Assembly: GCF_000422805.1 (NCBI RefSeq)
Contig: NZ_AUGT01000026.1
Coordinates: forward strand, 16,013 to 80,012
Source of the DNA: Nocardioides halotolerans DSM 19273
GTDB taxonomy: Bacteria; Actinomycetota; Actinomycetes; Propionibacteriales; Nocardioidaceae
Length of the DNA: 64,000 nucleotides
Direction of reading: 5' to 3'
Position numbers and translations under genes: made by a program. The number at the start of each line of letters is the position of its first letter. The stretch's first letter is position 1. A model generated the notes under the pieces. It worked only from the letters and a program-made list of their open reading frames with translations. It was not told where the DNA came from and searched no databases. Positions 43,803 to 51,885 of this stretch are shown piece by piece.

Positions 43803-44444
43803 ATGAGCTCGACCACGACCCGCAGGTACGACGGGTCCGGACGCCGCCAGCAGGCCCAGACGACGAGGCTGAAGGTGATCGAGGCCGCGTCCGCGCTGTT
43901 CGTCACGCGCGGCTGGGCCGGCACGTCGATGCGCGACGTGGCCCGCGAGGCCGGCGTGTCCGTCGAGACCGTCTACGGCTCGGTGGGCAACAAGACCGCG
44001 CTGCTGCGGATGGCGATCGACCTCGCGGTCGTGGGCGACGACGATCCGGTCCCGCTGTCGGAGCGGCCGGCCTGGCAGCAGATCATGGCGGCGCCCACCC
44101 CGCACGCGCGCGCCGAGGCGATCGCGGGCCTGCTCGTCGGCATGCACCGCCGCACCGCCCCGCTGCACCGCGCGCTGCAGCACGCCGCCGTGGGCGAGCC
44201 CGAGCTCGCCGAGCAGCTCAGGCGCGACTTCGCTGACATCCGCGAGCAGAACCGGCAGGGCGTCCTCGCCGTCCTCGGCCGGGAGCCGACGGACCTGGAG
44301 GTCGACCTGGTGCAGGCCGTCACGAGCAACGAGACCTACCTGCTGCTCACCGAGCAGCGGGGCCACACCGACGACGACTACCGGGAGTTCGTCGCCACCG
44401 CCATCACCAGGCTGCTGGGCCTGGAGGAACAGGAGGAACGATGA
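43803..44444 (+). CDS. TetR family transcriptional regulator
   Basis: A 213-residue repressor-like protein with a helix-turn-helix at about residues 20-62 (TRLKVIEAASALFVTRGWAGTSMRDVAREAGVSVETVYGSVGNKTALLRMAID) and a helical ligand domain. It is encoded first in a two-gene operon: its stop overlaps the ATG of the hemerythrin-SRPBCC gene (ATGA). The operator-like inverted repeat over its promoter suggests autorepression relieved by a ligand, possibly the molecule handled by the SRPBCC domain. That link is inference. Confidence 0.9.
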   Translation: MSSTTTRRYDGSGRRQQAQTTRLKVIEAASALFVTRGWAGTSMRDVAREAGVSVETVYGSVGNKTALLRMAIDLAVVGDDDPVPLSERPAWQQIMAAPTPHARAEAIAGLLVGMHRRTAPLHRALQHAAVGEPELAEQLRRDFADIREQNRQGVLAVLGREPTDLEVDLVQAVTSNETYLLLTEQRGHTDDDYREFVATAITRLLGLEEQEER

Positions 44445-45604
44445 ACGAGACCTGGGATCCCCAAGGCCCGGCCGACACCCGCACGATGCGGATCGTGCAC
44501 AACGCGCTGCGCCGCGACCTGACCCGCGCGAAGCAGGTGCTGACCACGGCGCCGTACCCCCATCCCGCCCAGCGCGAGGCCCTCGCCGAGCACCTGGCCT
44601 GGATGATGCAGTTCCTCCACCACCACCACGGCGGTGAGGACGCCGGCCTCTACCCGCTCGTCCGCGCCAAGAACCCCGCCGCGATCGCCCTGCTCGACGC
44701 GATGGACGCCGACCACGACGCCATCAACCCGGGCATGGACGCACTGGTCGAGGCCGCCACGAGGTACGGCGCCGACGAGGCCGCCCGCGAGGACGTCGTC
44801 CGCGCGATCCAGCGGCTCGAAGAGACGCTGCTCCCCCACCTGCTGCGCGAGGAGGAGGAGATGATGCCGGTGGTCGCGGCCACGATCACCTGGCAGGAGT
44901 GGGAGGACTGGACCCAGACCTACAACGTCAAGCCGAAGCCGAAGCGGGAGCTCGCCTACGAGGGTCTCTGGATCATGGAGGCCCAGGCGCCCGAGGACCA
45001 GGAGCTGATGGCTCGACTGGTGCCCCCGGTCCCGCGCTGGATCATCCTCAACGTGCTCTCCCGCGGCTACCGCAAGGCGCTCTTCCGGCGCTGGCAGGCG
45101 CAGGAGGACGCGCCGTGGAGGCTGCTGGTCTCGGGCGGCAACACCGTCGACGTGGCGGCCTCGCCCGAGCAGGTCTGGGCGGTGCTCTCCGACGTACGCC
45201 GGGTGCCCGAGTGGAGCCACGAGTGCCGCCAGGTGACCTGGCTGGACGGCGCGACCGAGGGCCGGGTCGGGGCGAGGTTCACCGGAGCCAACCGCGCCGG
45301 TCGCGCTCGCTGGGTGCGGCCCTGCACGATCACCGCCTGGGCGCCCGCCCGACGCCTGGTCTTCCACACCACCGGCCCGCTGGGCATGGACGCGACGGAG
45401 TGGACCTTCGAGCTGGAGCCGCACGGCGCCGGCACCCGGCTGACGCAGTCGTTCCGGATCCTGCACATGGCGGGCTGGTGGGGGCGCCTGGTCTGGCGCA
45501 TCATGCCGGAGCACCGCGACCGCAGGGCCGCCCTCCGCGAGGACCTGGCCCGGCTCGCCGAGCTGGCCCTCGCGGAGCACCCCACCAAGGTCACCGCTCC
45601 CTGA
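44441..45604 (+). CDS. Hemerythrin-like / SRPBCC (polyketide cyclase-like) fusion protein
   Basis: A 387-residue two-domain protein. Residues about 15-160 form a hemerythrin HHE domain: MRIVHNALRRDL, FLHHHHGGEDAGLYPLV, DADHDAINPGMDAL and LLPHLLREEEEMMPV supply the His/Glu/Asp ligands of a di-iron site. After a linker, residues about 240-375 form an SRPBCC fold (VSGGNTVDVAASPEQVWAVLSDVRRVPEWSHECRQVTWLDGATEGRVGARFTG), a hydrophobic-ligand pocket related to polyketide cyclases. The pairing of an oxygen- or NO-sensing/di-iron domain with a ligand pocket suggests oxidation or sensing of a lipophilic compound. It is coupled to a TetR gene by ATGA overlap. Confidence 0.85.
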   Translation: MNETWDPQGPADTRTMRIVHNALRRDLTRAKQVLTTAPYPHPAQREALAEHLAWMMQFLHHHHGGEDAGLYPLVRAKNPAAIALLDAMDADHDAINPGMDALVEAATRYGADEAAREDVVRAIQRLEETLLPHLLREEEEMMPVVAATITWQEWEDWTQTYNVKPKPKRELAYEGLWIMEAQAPEDQELMARLVPPVPRWIILNVLSRGYRKALFRRWQAQEDAPWRLLVSGGNTVDVAASPEQVWAVLSDVRRVPEWSHECRQVTWLDGATEGRVGARFTGANRAGRARWVRPCTITAWAPARRLVFHTTGPLGMDATEWTFELEPHGAGTRLTQSFRILHMAGWWGRLVWRIMPEHRDRRAALREDLARLAELALAEHPTKVTAP

Positions 45605-45613
45605 TCAGGCCCC

Positions 45614-47569
45614 TCACCGCACCTGACCCGACGCGAACGCCGTCGCGGCGTTGCCGGCGGCGTCCTGGACCACCAGCCCCATGTCGAACCGCGAGTTCTT
45701 CTCCATCCGCACGAAGCCGACGCGGAGGTCCTGGGTCACCTCGACCGACTGGGTCGACAGCACCTGCTCGTAGCTGTTGGAGCTCGGCACGAACACGTAC
45801 GGCGTGAGCGTCCCGCCGACCTCGAGCGAGACGCCCGAGCTCGAGCCGGTGCTCGCGTCGACGATGCTCACGCTCTGGATGTTGCCCGAGCTGGTCAGCA
45901 GCACCCGGATCCCGACGTCGGTGACGCCGCCGTCGGGCGCGGTGTACTGCGCGAGGAAGCTGCCCAGCAGACCGCCCGACTGACCCTGGTAGACCGCCGT
46001 CGCCGGGGCGACCGTGGTGCCGTCGGTCAGGGCGGTGAGCGCGTAGCTCCACACGCCCTGCACCTGGCCCGGCCCGCCGGCGTCGAGGTACGCCGGCAGG
46101 ATCAGCCCGAGCGCGATCTGCTGCCCGCCGAGGCCGGTGAAGAGGTAGGTCTCCGCGCTCGTCACGTTGGCCCGCGACCCGTCGGTGAGCTGGGCGGCGA
46201 TCTTGATGCCCGACTCGTCGGCCTGCAGGACCTGCGCCTGCTCCGACACGAAGCTCACGCCCGCGCCCGACTGCCCTTGGGACGACCCGGCGCTCTGGAC
46301 GAACGCCTCGATGAACTCCGCCCAGCCCTGCGGCTCGGTGCCGTCGCGGAGCACGGACGCGTTCACGTGGCGCGGGTTCGCCGGCAGGTAGACGTTGATG
46401 CCGGTCGCCTGCTGGGTGCCCTGGCCGATCGCCTGCTCGGTCACCGCACGGTCCACGGCCGCGGTCACCGCGTCACGAGCGACGGCGACGTCGTCGGGCA
46501 CGTCGGTGAGGTGCTTCATGAAGTCGCCGAGGTCGATCAGGTCGAGCGACTCGCCCTCGAGGCCGGGGAACCCGGCGACGAACTCCAGCGCCTGCGCCCG
46601 CGCCCGCGCCACCGAGGTGGTGATCTCGGGCAGGTTCGCCACGGCCGCCTGGCTGAACGACTCCATCGCCGCGTCGAGCCCGGAGACCGCGTCGCCGTCG
46701 ACGACCGACATCGCGACGAGGTCGCGGTAGGCCTGCCCGCCCGGCTGGGTGGCGATGTCGTCGAGCAGGTCGACGTAGCCCGACACGAACCCGTTGGCGA
46801 CCGCCTGGCCGTCGCCGCCCTCCGACATCGGCGGGAACGACGCCGGGGCCAGCGGGTGGGCGATCATGATCTCCTCCGAGCCCGCGAGCCACCGCCCGAG
46901 CGGCGCGAGGGCGGAGACGGTCTCGTAGTTGGACATGAGGCACGCGGCCTGGTTGATCACGTCGAAGCGGTCGATGCCGGCCTTCTGCATGCCGACGAGC
47001 AGCCCCTCGCGCATCTCGGGGACGCTGAGCTCCTGGGTGCCGGGCGGTCCGGTGTCGACGTACCCGCCGGTGTTGCCGCCGCCGTGGTCGAAGAACGTGA
47101 ACCCGTAGTGCACGGCCGGGAACCGGTCGGCCGCCTCTTCGACGAACGTCGCGAGCACGTCGGGCTGGCCCATCGAGACCTCGCCGAGATCGCGCACCTC
47201 GTTGTAGCGCCCGTCCTCGAGCACCAGCAGCTTGGCCGTGCTGAAGTCGCCGACGCCCGGCACCGGCGAGGTGGGCGCGTCGGTGTCGGTCGCCTCGGGG
47301 AGGTCGAGCAGCACGACGACGTTGACGTCCGGGTCGTCGGGCAGCTCGGCGATCTCGGTGAGGTTCTCGACCATCAGCTGCGGCACCCCGGAGGTGTCGC
47401 CGACGGCGTAGACCATCATCGTCCAGTCCGCGACCGTGTCGTCCGCGGCGGGCGCCAGGGCCTGGCTGGTGGTGCCGAGACCGCCCGCGAGGGTCGTCGC
47501 GCCGGCCGCCGCGAGGGCGGCGGTCAGCGCGACGATCCGTCGCCCGGTCCGGGATGCTCGCGTGCGCAT
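45614..47569 (-). CDS. Secreted clostripain-family (C11) cysteine peptidase
   Basis: A 651-residue exported protein. The signal peptide RRIVALTAALAAAGATTLAGG is followed by WTMMVYAVGDTSGVPQLMVENLTEI, the family opening. The catalytic dyad is His162 in FTFFDHGGGNTGGY and Cys210 in VINQAACLMSNYE. A beta-rich C-terminal region of about 220 residues carries no cysteine. C11 proteases cleave after basic residues and often self-activate. Its ATG overlaps the stop of the PrsW-like gene by one base (TGATG), so it is the last gene of a three-gene operon of two membrane proteases and one secreted protease. Confidence 0.88.
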   Translation of the reverse strand: MRTRASRTGRRIVALTAALAAAGATTLAGGLGTTSQALAPAADDTVADWTMMVYAVGDTSGVPQLMVENLTEIAELPDDPDVNVVVLLDLPEATDTDAPTSPVPGVGDFSTAKLLVLEDGRYNEVRDLGEVSMGQPDVLATFVEEAADRFPAVHYGFTFFDHGGGNTGGYVDTGPPGTQELSVPEMREGLLVGMQKAGIDRFDVINQAACLMSNYETVSALAPLGRWLAGSEEIMIAHPLAPASFPPMSEGGDGQAVANGFVSGYVDLLDDIATQPGGQAYRDLVAMSVVDGDAVSGLDAAMESFSQAAVANLPEITTSVARARAQALEFVAGFPGLEGESLDLIDLGDFMKHLTDVPDDVAVARDAVTAAVDRAVTEQAIGQGTQQATGINVYLPANPRHVNASVLRDGTEPQGWAEFIEAFVQSAGSSQGQSGAGVSFVSEQAQVLQADESGIKIAAQLTDGSRANVTSAETYLFTGLGGQQIALGLILPAYLDAGGPGQVQGVWSYALTALTDGTTVAPATAVYQGQSGGLLGSFLAQYTAPDGGVTDVGIRVLLTSSGNIQSVSIVDASTGSSSGVSLEVGGTLTPYVFVPSSNSYEQVLSTQSVEVTQDLRVGFVRMEKNSRFDMGLVVQDAAGNAATAFASGQVR

Positions 47570-49638
47570 CAGAAGCTGCTGACCAGCGAGTTGAACATCG
47601 CGTTGTAGCCGTCGATGAGCGGGCTGCTGTCGACGTCGAGCGCACCCTGCTGGTAGAGCACGAACGCCGTGACGCCGGTGCCGTCCTGGAGCAGGAAGTA
47701 GTAGGCGAAGCCCTCGACGGGGATGGTGCCGCCCTGCTGGCTCGCGAGCGCCCCCTGGTAGCCGAGCGCGACGGCCTGCACGACCGCCGAGGTCGGGATC
47801 TGCATCTCCTGCGGGTCGCTCACCGCGAGGTCCTGCACACCCATGCTCTGGATGCCGTTGAGGTTCTCGGTGATCATCGCGTTGGCGTCGGTCGGGGCCG
47901 GGTTGATGATGGCGAAGAAGTAGCCGCCGTCACCGAAGACCTGGACGAAGCCGTCGGCCTGCTGCTCGATCTCGTAGCCGGCGGGCAGGTCGAACCCGAT
48001 GTCGCCGCCGACGACGACGTGGCTGTCGGACGACCCGGTGTCGATGCCGCCGCCGAGGCCGCCGCCGTCCGGCGAGTCGGACGGGTCGGCCGGCGACGTG
48101 AGGTCGGCCGAGGAGACGCTGCCGAAGCCCTGGGTGAGCGACGGCGCGGTGCCGGTCGACGGGGCCTCGGACGCGTCGGGTGACGGCCCGGGAGCCGGCA
48201 CCGGCGTCGGTGCCGGCTCCGTCGTCGGGCCGGAGCCGACCTGGGTCTCGATCTGGATCGGCACCGGGGGCTTGTCGTCGGCAGCGGCCGCGGACGCCGC
48301 AGCCTGGCCGACCACTCCGGCGACCACGATCGTGGCGGCCACCGCGCCCACCACCAGCGCGGTGCGCTTGTTGTCCTGCGGCGCGACCCCGACCGGGACC
48401 GGCTTCAGCGCGGGCCGGGCGGGCGTGACTCCCTCGACGGTGTCGTCGACCCGGTTGCGGACCCTGGTGACCTTGCTGCCCGCGCGCACCGAGGTGCCAC
48501 AGGCGACGCAGAAGTTCGCGCCGACGAGCAGTGGCATCTCGCACGAGGGGCAGTACGCCGTGCCGCGCGCGGTGTCCTTGAGCGCACCACCGGTCGCCGC
48601 GGCCTCGAGGGCCGCCTCCAGCACCGCGAAGTGGAGCAGGTAGCGCAGGCGCACGACCAGCGCGGCGGCGACGATCGCGCCCCACACCAGGCCGACGACC
48701 GCACCCTTGGTGCCCTCGAGCCGCGAGGCGAAGAACAGCCCGGCCTGGAACGCGACGTTCGCGATCAGAGCCTCTGCGAGGCCGCGGAAGTAGCCGGGCT
48801 TGAACCCGTCGTAGCCCGCGCCGAGGCCGGAGTAGCTCGCGACGGCGATGCCGGTGGCGGCGCCGTAGACGATCGGCTTGACCACCGCGGCCGAGAGGAT
48901 CAGCGAGACCCAGAAGCCGGCGTCAGGGGAGTCGATCTGGCCGAAGCTGCTGAACAGACCGCGGTTGACGACGATCGTCTCCGCGGCGGCGAAGGCCGCA
49001 CCGGCGGCGACGCCGAAGGTCAGCCCGTCGATCATGTCGTCGAACTGCGGTCGGCCGGCGAGCACGAGCGGCCCGACCTGCTTGAGCACCTCGCCGACGA
49101 TCGGCACGAGGAGCACGAGCACCAGCAGGCTCGTCCAGCGCACCCCGCCGGCGCCGTTGCCGTCGAAGTTCACCGACGAGATGTTGCTGTCGAGGATCCC
49201 GGCGTGCCAGAGGAAGGTGAACCCGACCCCGAGCGCGGCCGCGGCACCGATCGCACCGAGCACCACGCCGATCGGCTGGTCCTCCCACTGGTTGACGTCG
49301 TACATGTAGACCACGTAGATCGCCGGGACGACGACCGCCGCCGCCACGAACGCGAAGGCGAGGAAGCCCAGCGCGCCCGCGACGACCGGGATCAGCACCC
49401 CCAGGCCGAGCGCCCAGCGGTAGGTCTGCGGCGCGTTGCCGGACGCCAGCGGCATCAGCGACGTGACGAGGTTGAACGACGCCACGGGCTCGCCGGGCTG
49501 GAGCGCGTAGCTCTGCCGGCGCTCGCCACCGGCACCGACGCCGGCGCTCAGCTCGGCGCCGGTCATCGGGTCGAAGCGGGCGCCCGGAGGCGCCACGGGA
49601 ATGCCGCCGGTGGCGGGGTTCTCAGGTGTTGTGGTCAT
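47569..49638 (-). CDS. PrsW-like intramembrane protease with zinc ribbon and secreted-type tail (paralogue 2)
   Basis: A 689-residue membrane protein. A polar N-terminus (about 60 residues) leads to roughly nine helices containing VPIVGEVLKQVGPLVL, FDDMIDGLTFGVAAGAAFAAAETIVVNRG and later conserved segments that match the PrsW family (E-x2-K; D-G-x-x-[FY]-G-x3-G-x-[AG]-F-A-x-x-E). The first Glu pair of PrsW (EE) is reduced to a single E. A zinc ribbon CPSCEMPLLVGANFCVACGTSV follows, then another helix (VVGAVAATIVVAGVVGQAAA) and a roughly 220-residue extracytoplasmic domain after a Pro/Thr linker. It is adjacent to a close paralogue and coupled to the clostripain gene. Confidence 0.85.
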   Translation of the reverse strand: MTTTPENPATGGIPVAPPGARFDPMTGAELSAGVGAGGERRQSYALQPGEPVASFNLVTSLMPLASGNAPQTYRWALGLGVLIPVVAGALGFLAFAFVAAAVVVPAIYVVYMYDVNQWEDQPIGVVLGAIGAAAALGVGFTFLWHAGILDSNISSVNFDGNGAGGVRWTSLLVLVLLVPIVGEVLKQVGPLVLAGRPQFDDMIDGLTFGVAAGAAFAAAETIVVNRGLFSSFGQIDSPDAGFWVSLILSAAVVKPIVYGAATGIAVASYSGLGAGYDGFKPGYFRGLAEALIANVAFQAGLFFASRLEGTKGAVVGLVWGAIVAAALVVRLRYLLHFAVLEAALEAAATGGALKDTARGTAYCPSCEMPLLVGANFCVACGTSVRAGSKVTRVRNRVDDTVEGVTPARPALKPVPVGVAPQDNKRTALVVGAVAATIVVAGVVGQAAASAAAADDKPPVPIQIETQVGSGPTTEPAPTPVPAPGPSPDASEAPSTGTAPSLTQGFGSVSSADLTSPADPSDSPDGGGLGGGIDTGSSDSHVVVGGDIGFDLPAGYEIEQQADGFVQVFGDGGYFFAIINPAPTDANAMITENLNGIQSMGVQDLAVSDPQEMQIPTSAVVQAVALGYQGALASQQGGTIPVEGFAYYFLLQDGTGVTAFVLYQQGALDVDSSPLIDGYNAMFNSLVSSF

Positions 49639-49650
49639 GGTTCCTCCGGG

Positions 49651-51567
49651 TCAGAGCGTGCTGATCAGCGTGCCGAGCATGGTGTTGTAGCCGTTGAGCA
49701 GCTTGGACTTCGGCTTGAGCGCGCCCTTGCCGTAGAGGCCGAACGCCGTGGCGCCCGTGCCGTCCTCGCGCTGGAAGTAGTAGGCGAAGCCCTCGACGGG
49801 GATGCTGCCGCCCTGCTGCGTGGCGAGCAGGCCGCGGAAGTTGAGCATCGCCGCGCCCTTGACCCCCGTGACCTGCACCGCCTTCGGCTGGGTGATCTCC
49901 AGCTCCTCGACGCCCATGTTCTGGATGCCGGTGAGGTTGTTGGCGATCAGCTTGGCCAGGGTGGTCTTCTTCGGCGTCAGGTAGGCGAAGAAGTAGCCCT
50001 TGTAGCCGAAGACCTGCGCGTAGCCGGGGCCCGGGTCCTCGATCTTGAAGCCCTTGGGCACCAGGAAGACCACGTCGTCGCTGAGGAAGACGAGGCCGCC
50101 CTTGCCACCGGCGGCCTCGACGTTCTTGCCCTCGCCGGTCCCGTCGTCGGCGCCGAGCCGGACGGCGGAGGTCTTGTTGAGCAGGTCGTCGCCCGCGTCG
50201 GGGTCGAGCGTGATGCCCGTCTCCGACGGCGGCTTCATGTCGTCGCTGTCGCCGGCCGCGGAGGCCGCGACCTGCCCGAGCACGCCACCGACCAGGATCG
50301 TGGCGACGATCGCGCCGACCACCATGGCGGTCTTCTTGTTGTCCTGCGGCGCCACCCCCGCAGCGGCCGGCCGGAGGCTCGGCCGCGCGACGGCGGGGTC
50401 GGCGTCCTCGCTGCGGTTGCGGGCGCGGGTGACCTTGCTGCCGGCCCGGACCGACGTGCCGCAGGCGACGCAGAAGTTCGCGCCGACGAGCAGCGGCATC
50501 TCGCACGAGGGGCAGTACGCCGTGCCCACGGCGCTGTCCTTGAGCGCACCACCGGTCGACGCGGCCTCCAGGGCGGCCTCGAGCACGGCGTAGTGGAGGA
50601 GGTAGCGCAGGCGGACGACGAGCACGGCCGCGATGAGGGCGCCCCAGACGAGGCCGAGGACGTTGCCGGCGGTGCCGTCGAGGCGGGACGCGAAGAACAG
50701 GCCGGCCTGGAAGAGGATGTTGGCGACCAGCGCCTCGACGAGGCCGCGGACGTAGGCCGGCTTGAAGCCGTCGTAGCCCGCCCCGAGACCGGAGAAGCTC
50801 GCGACCGCGATGCCGGTGGCGGCGCCGTAGACGATCGGCTTGACCACGGCGGCCGAGAGGATCAGCGAGACCCAGAAGCCGGCGTCGGGCGAGTCGACCT
50901 GGCCGAAGCTGCTGAACAGACCGCGGTTGACGACGATCGTCTCCGCTGCGGCGAAGGCCGCACCGGCGGCGACGCCGAAGGTCAGCCCGTCGATCATGTC
51001 GTCGAACGCCGGGCGGCGGGCCAGCAGGATCGGGCCGACCTCCTTGAGCAGCTCGCTGACGATCGGCACCAGCAGCGCCAGCACCAGGAAGCTGGTCCAG
51101 CGGATGCCGGGCTGGGTGCCGTCGAGGTCGACGGGCGCGAGGTCGTCGCCGAGGATCCCGGCGTGCCAGAGGAAGGTGAAGCCGACCCCGAGCGCGGCCG
51201 CGGCACCGATCGAACCGAGCACCACGCCGATCGGCTGGTCCTCCCACTGGTTGACGTCGTACATGTAGACGACGTAGACCGCCGGGACCACCAGGGCCGC
51301 CGCGACGAACGCGAAGGCGAGGAAGCCCAGCGCGCCCGCGACGACCGGGATCAGCACCCCGAGGCCGAGCGCCCAGCGGTAGGTCTGGGGCGCCGAGCCC
51401 GATGCCAGCGGCATCAGGGAGCTCACGAGGTTGAACGATGCGACCGGCTCGCCGGGCTGGAGGGCGAAGCTCTGCTTGCGCTCGCCTCCGCCACCGGCGA
51501 GCTCCGCCCCGGTGACGGGGTCGAAGCGGGCGCCTGCGGGCAGCTCGGGGGTGTGGCTCTCGGACAT
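49651..51567 (-). CDS. PrsW-like intramembrane protease with zinc ribbon (paralogue 1)
   Basis: A 638-residue tandem paralogue of the next gene with the same architecture: N-terminal RFDPVTGAEL, membrane segments with VPIVSELLKEVGPILL and FDDMIDGLTFGVAAGAAFAAAETIVVNRG, zinc ribbon CPSCEMPLLVGANFCVACGTSV, and a tail domain after a second transmembrane helix. Long stretches of the membrane core are identical at protein level and nearly so at DNA level, while the linker and tail diverge. This points to recent duplication or gene conversion. PrsW cleaves anti-sigma factors in Bacillus; the substrate here is unknown. First gene of the operon, 12 bp before its paralogue. Confidence 0.85.
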   Translation of the reverse strand: MSESHTPELPAGARFDPVTGAELAGGGGERKQSFALQPGEPVASFNLVSSLMPLASGSAPQTYRWALGLGVLIPVVAGALGFLAFAFVAAALVVPAVYVVYMYDVNQWEDQPIGVVLGSIGAAAALGVGFTFLWHAGILGDDLAPVDLDGTQPGIRWTSFLVLALLVPIVSELLKEVGPILLARRPAFDDMIDGLTFGVAAGAAFAAAETIVVNRGLFSSFGQVDSPDAGFWVSLILSAAVVKPIVYGAATGIAVASFSGLGAGYDGFKPAYVRGLVEALVANILFQAGLFFASRLDGTAGNVLGLVWGALIAAVLVVRLRYLLHYAVLEAALEAASTGGALKDSAVGTAYCPSCEMPLLVGANFCVACGTSVRAGSKVTRARNRSEDADPAVARPSLRPAAAGVAPQDNKKTAMVVGAIVATILVGGVLGQVAASAAGDSDDMKPPSETGITLDPDAGDDLLNKTSAVRLGADDGTGEGKNVEAAGGKGGLVFLSDDVVFLVPKGFKIEDPGPGYAQVFGYKGYFFAYLTPKKTTLAKLIANNLTGIQNMGVEELEITQPKAVQVTGVKGAAMLNFRGLLATQQGGSIPVEGFAYYFQREDGTGATAFGLYGKGALKPKSKLLNGYNTMLGTLISTL

Positions 51568-51885
51568 GTCGACGATCTCTCCCGTGGGCGGGGGCCGAGT
51601 CCCCCTGAGTCAGGTGTGCAGGTGATGAGCAGGTGCGGAGCGCTGAGTGTGCATGAGATGCCGGGACACCGTAAAGAATCCGTGGCGAGATCTCGGACGA
51701 CACGCGAGAAATTCCGGTTCCGTCCATGACCTGCCGGACGCCGGGAAGTTACCGAAAAGTAGGATCCGTCTCAGTCGGCATCGGGACCGTCGTGCTGCCC
51801 GTCGGGCTCGCCGTAGGCTGCCGGACGCGGCCGGTGCGGGGTGCATGGCCGAGGTACGTCGAGAAGTCGGGAAGAGGCTGAAGCA
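51568..51885. promoter_or_regulatory. Divergent intergenic region, 318 bp
   Basis: This is the largest gene-free gap in the window, between the PrsW-like operon and the Fe-S oxidoreductase. It contains a comparatively AT-rich core (about 51670-51770, with GTAAAGAATCCGTGGCGAGA and GAAGTTACCGAAAAGTAGGAT), as expected for two back-to-back promoters. TAGGAT (51762-51767) and TAGGCT (51813-51818) are possible rightward -10 boxes. I see no tRNA, riboswitch or strong terminator here, and no family A or B repeat. Confidence 0.5.

Noticed and set aside
48631..51729. A 1032-codon rightward frame over the two PrsW-like genes
   Set aside because: Its repeated blocks only reflect the duplicated genes read on the wrong strand. 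No recognisable protein features.
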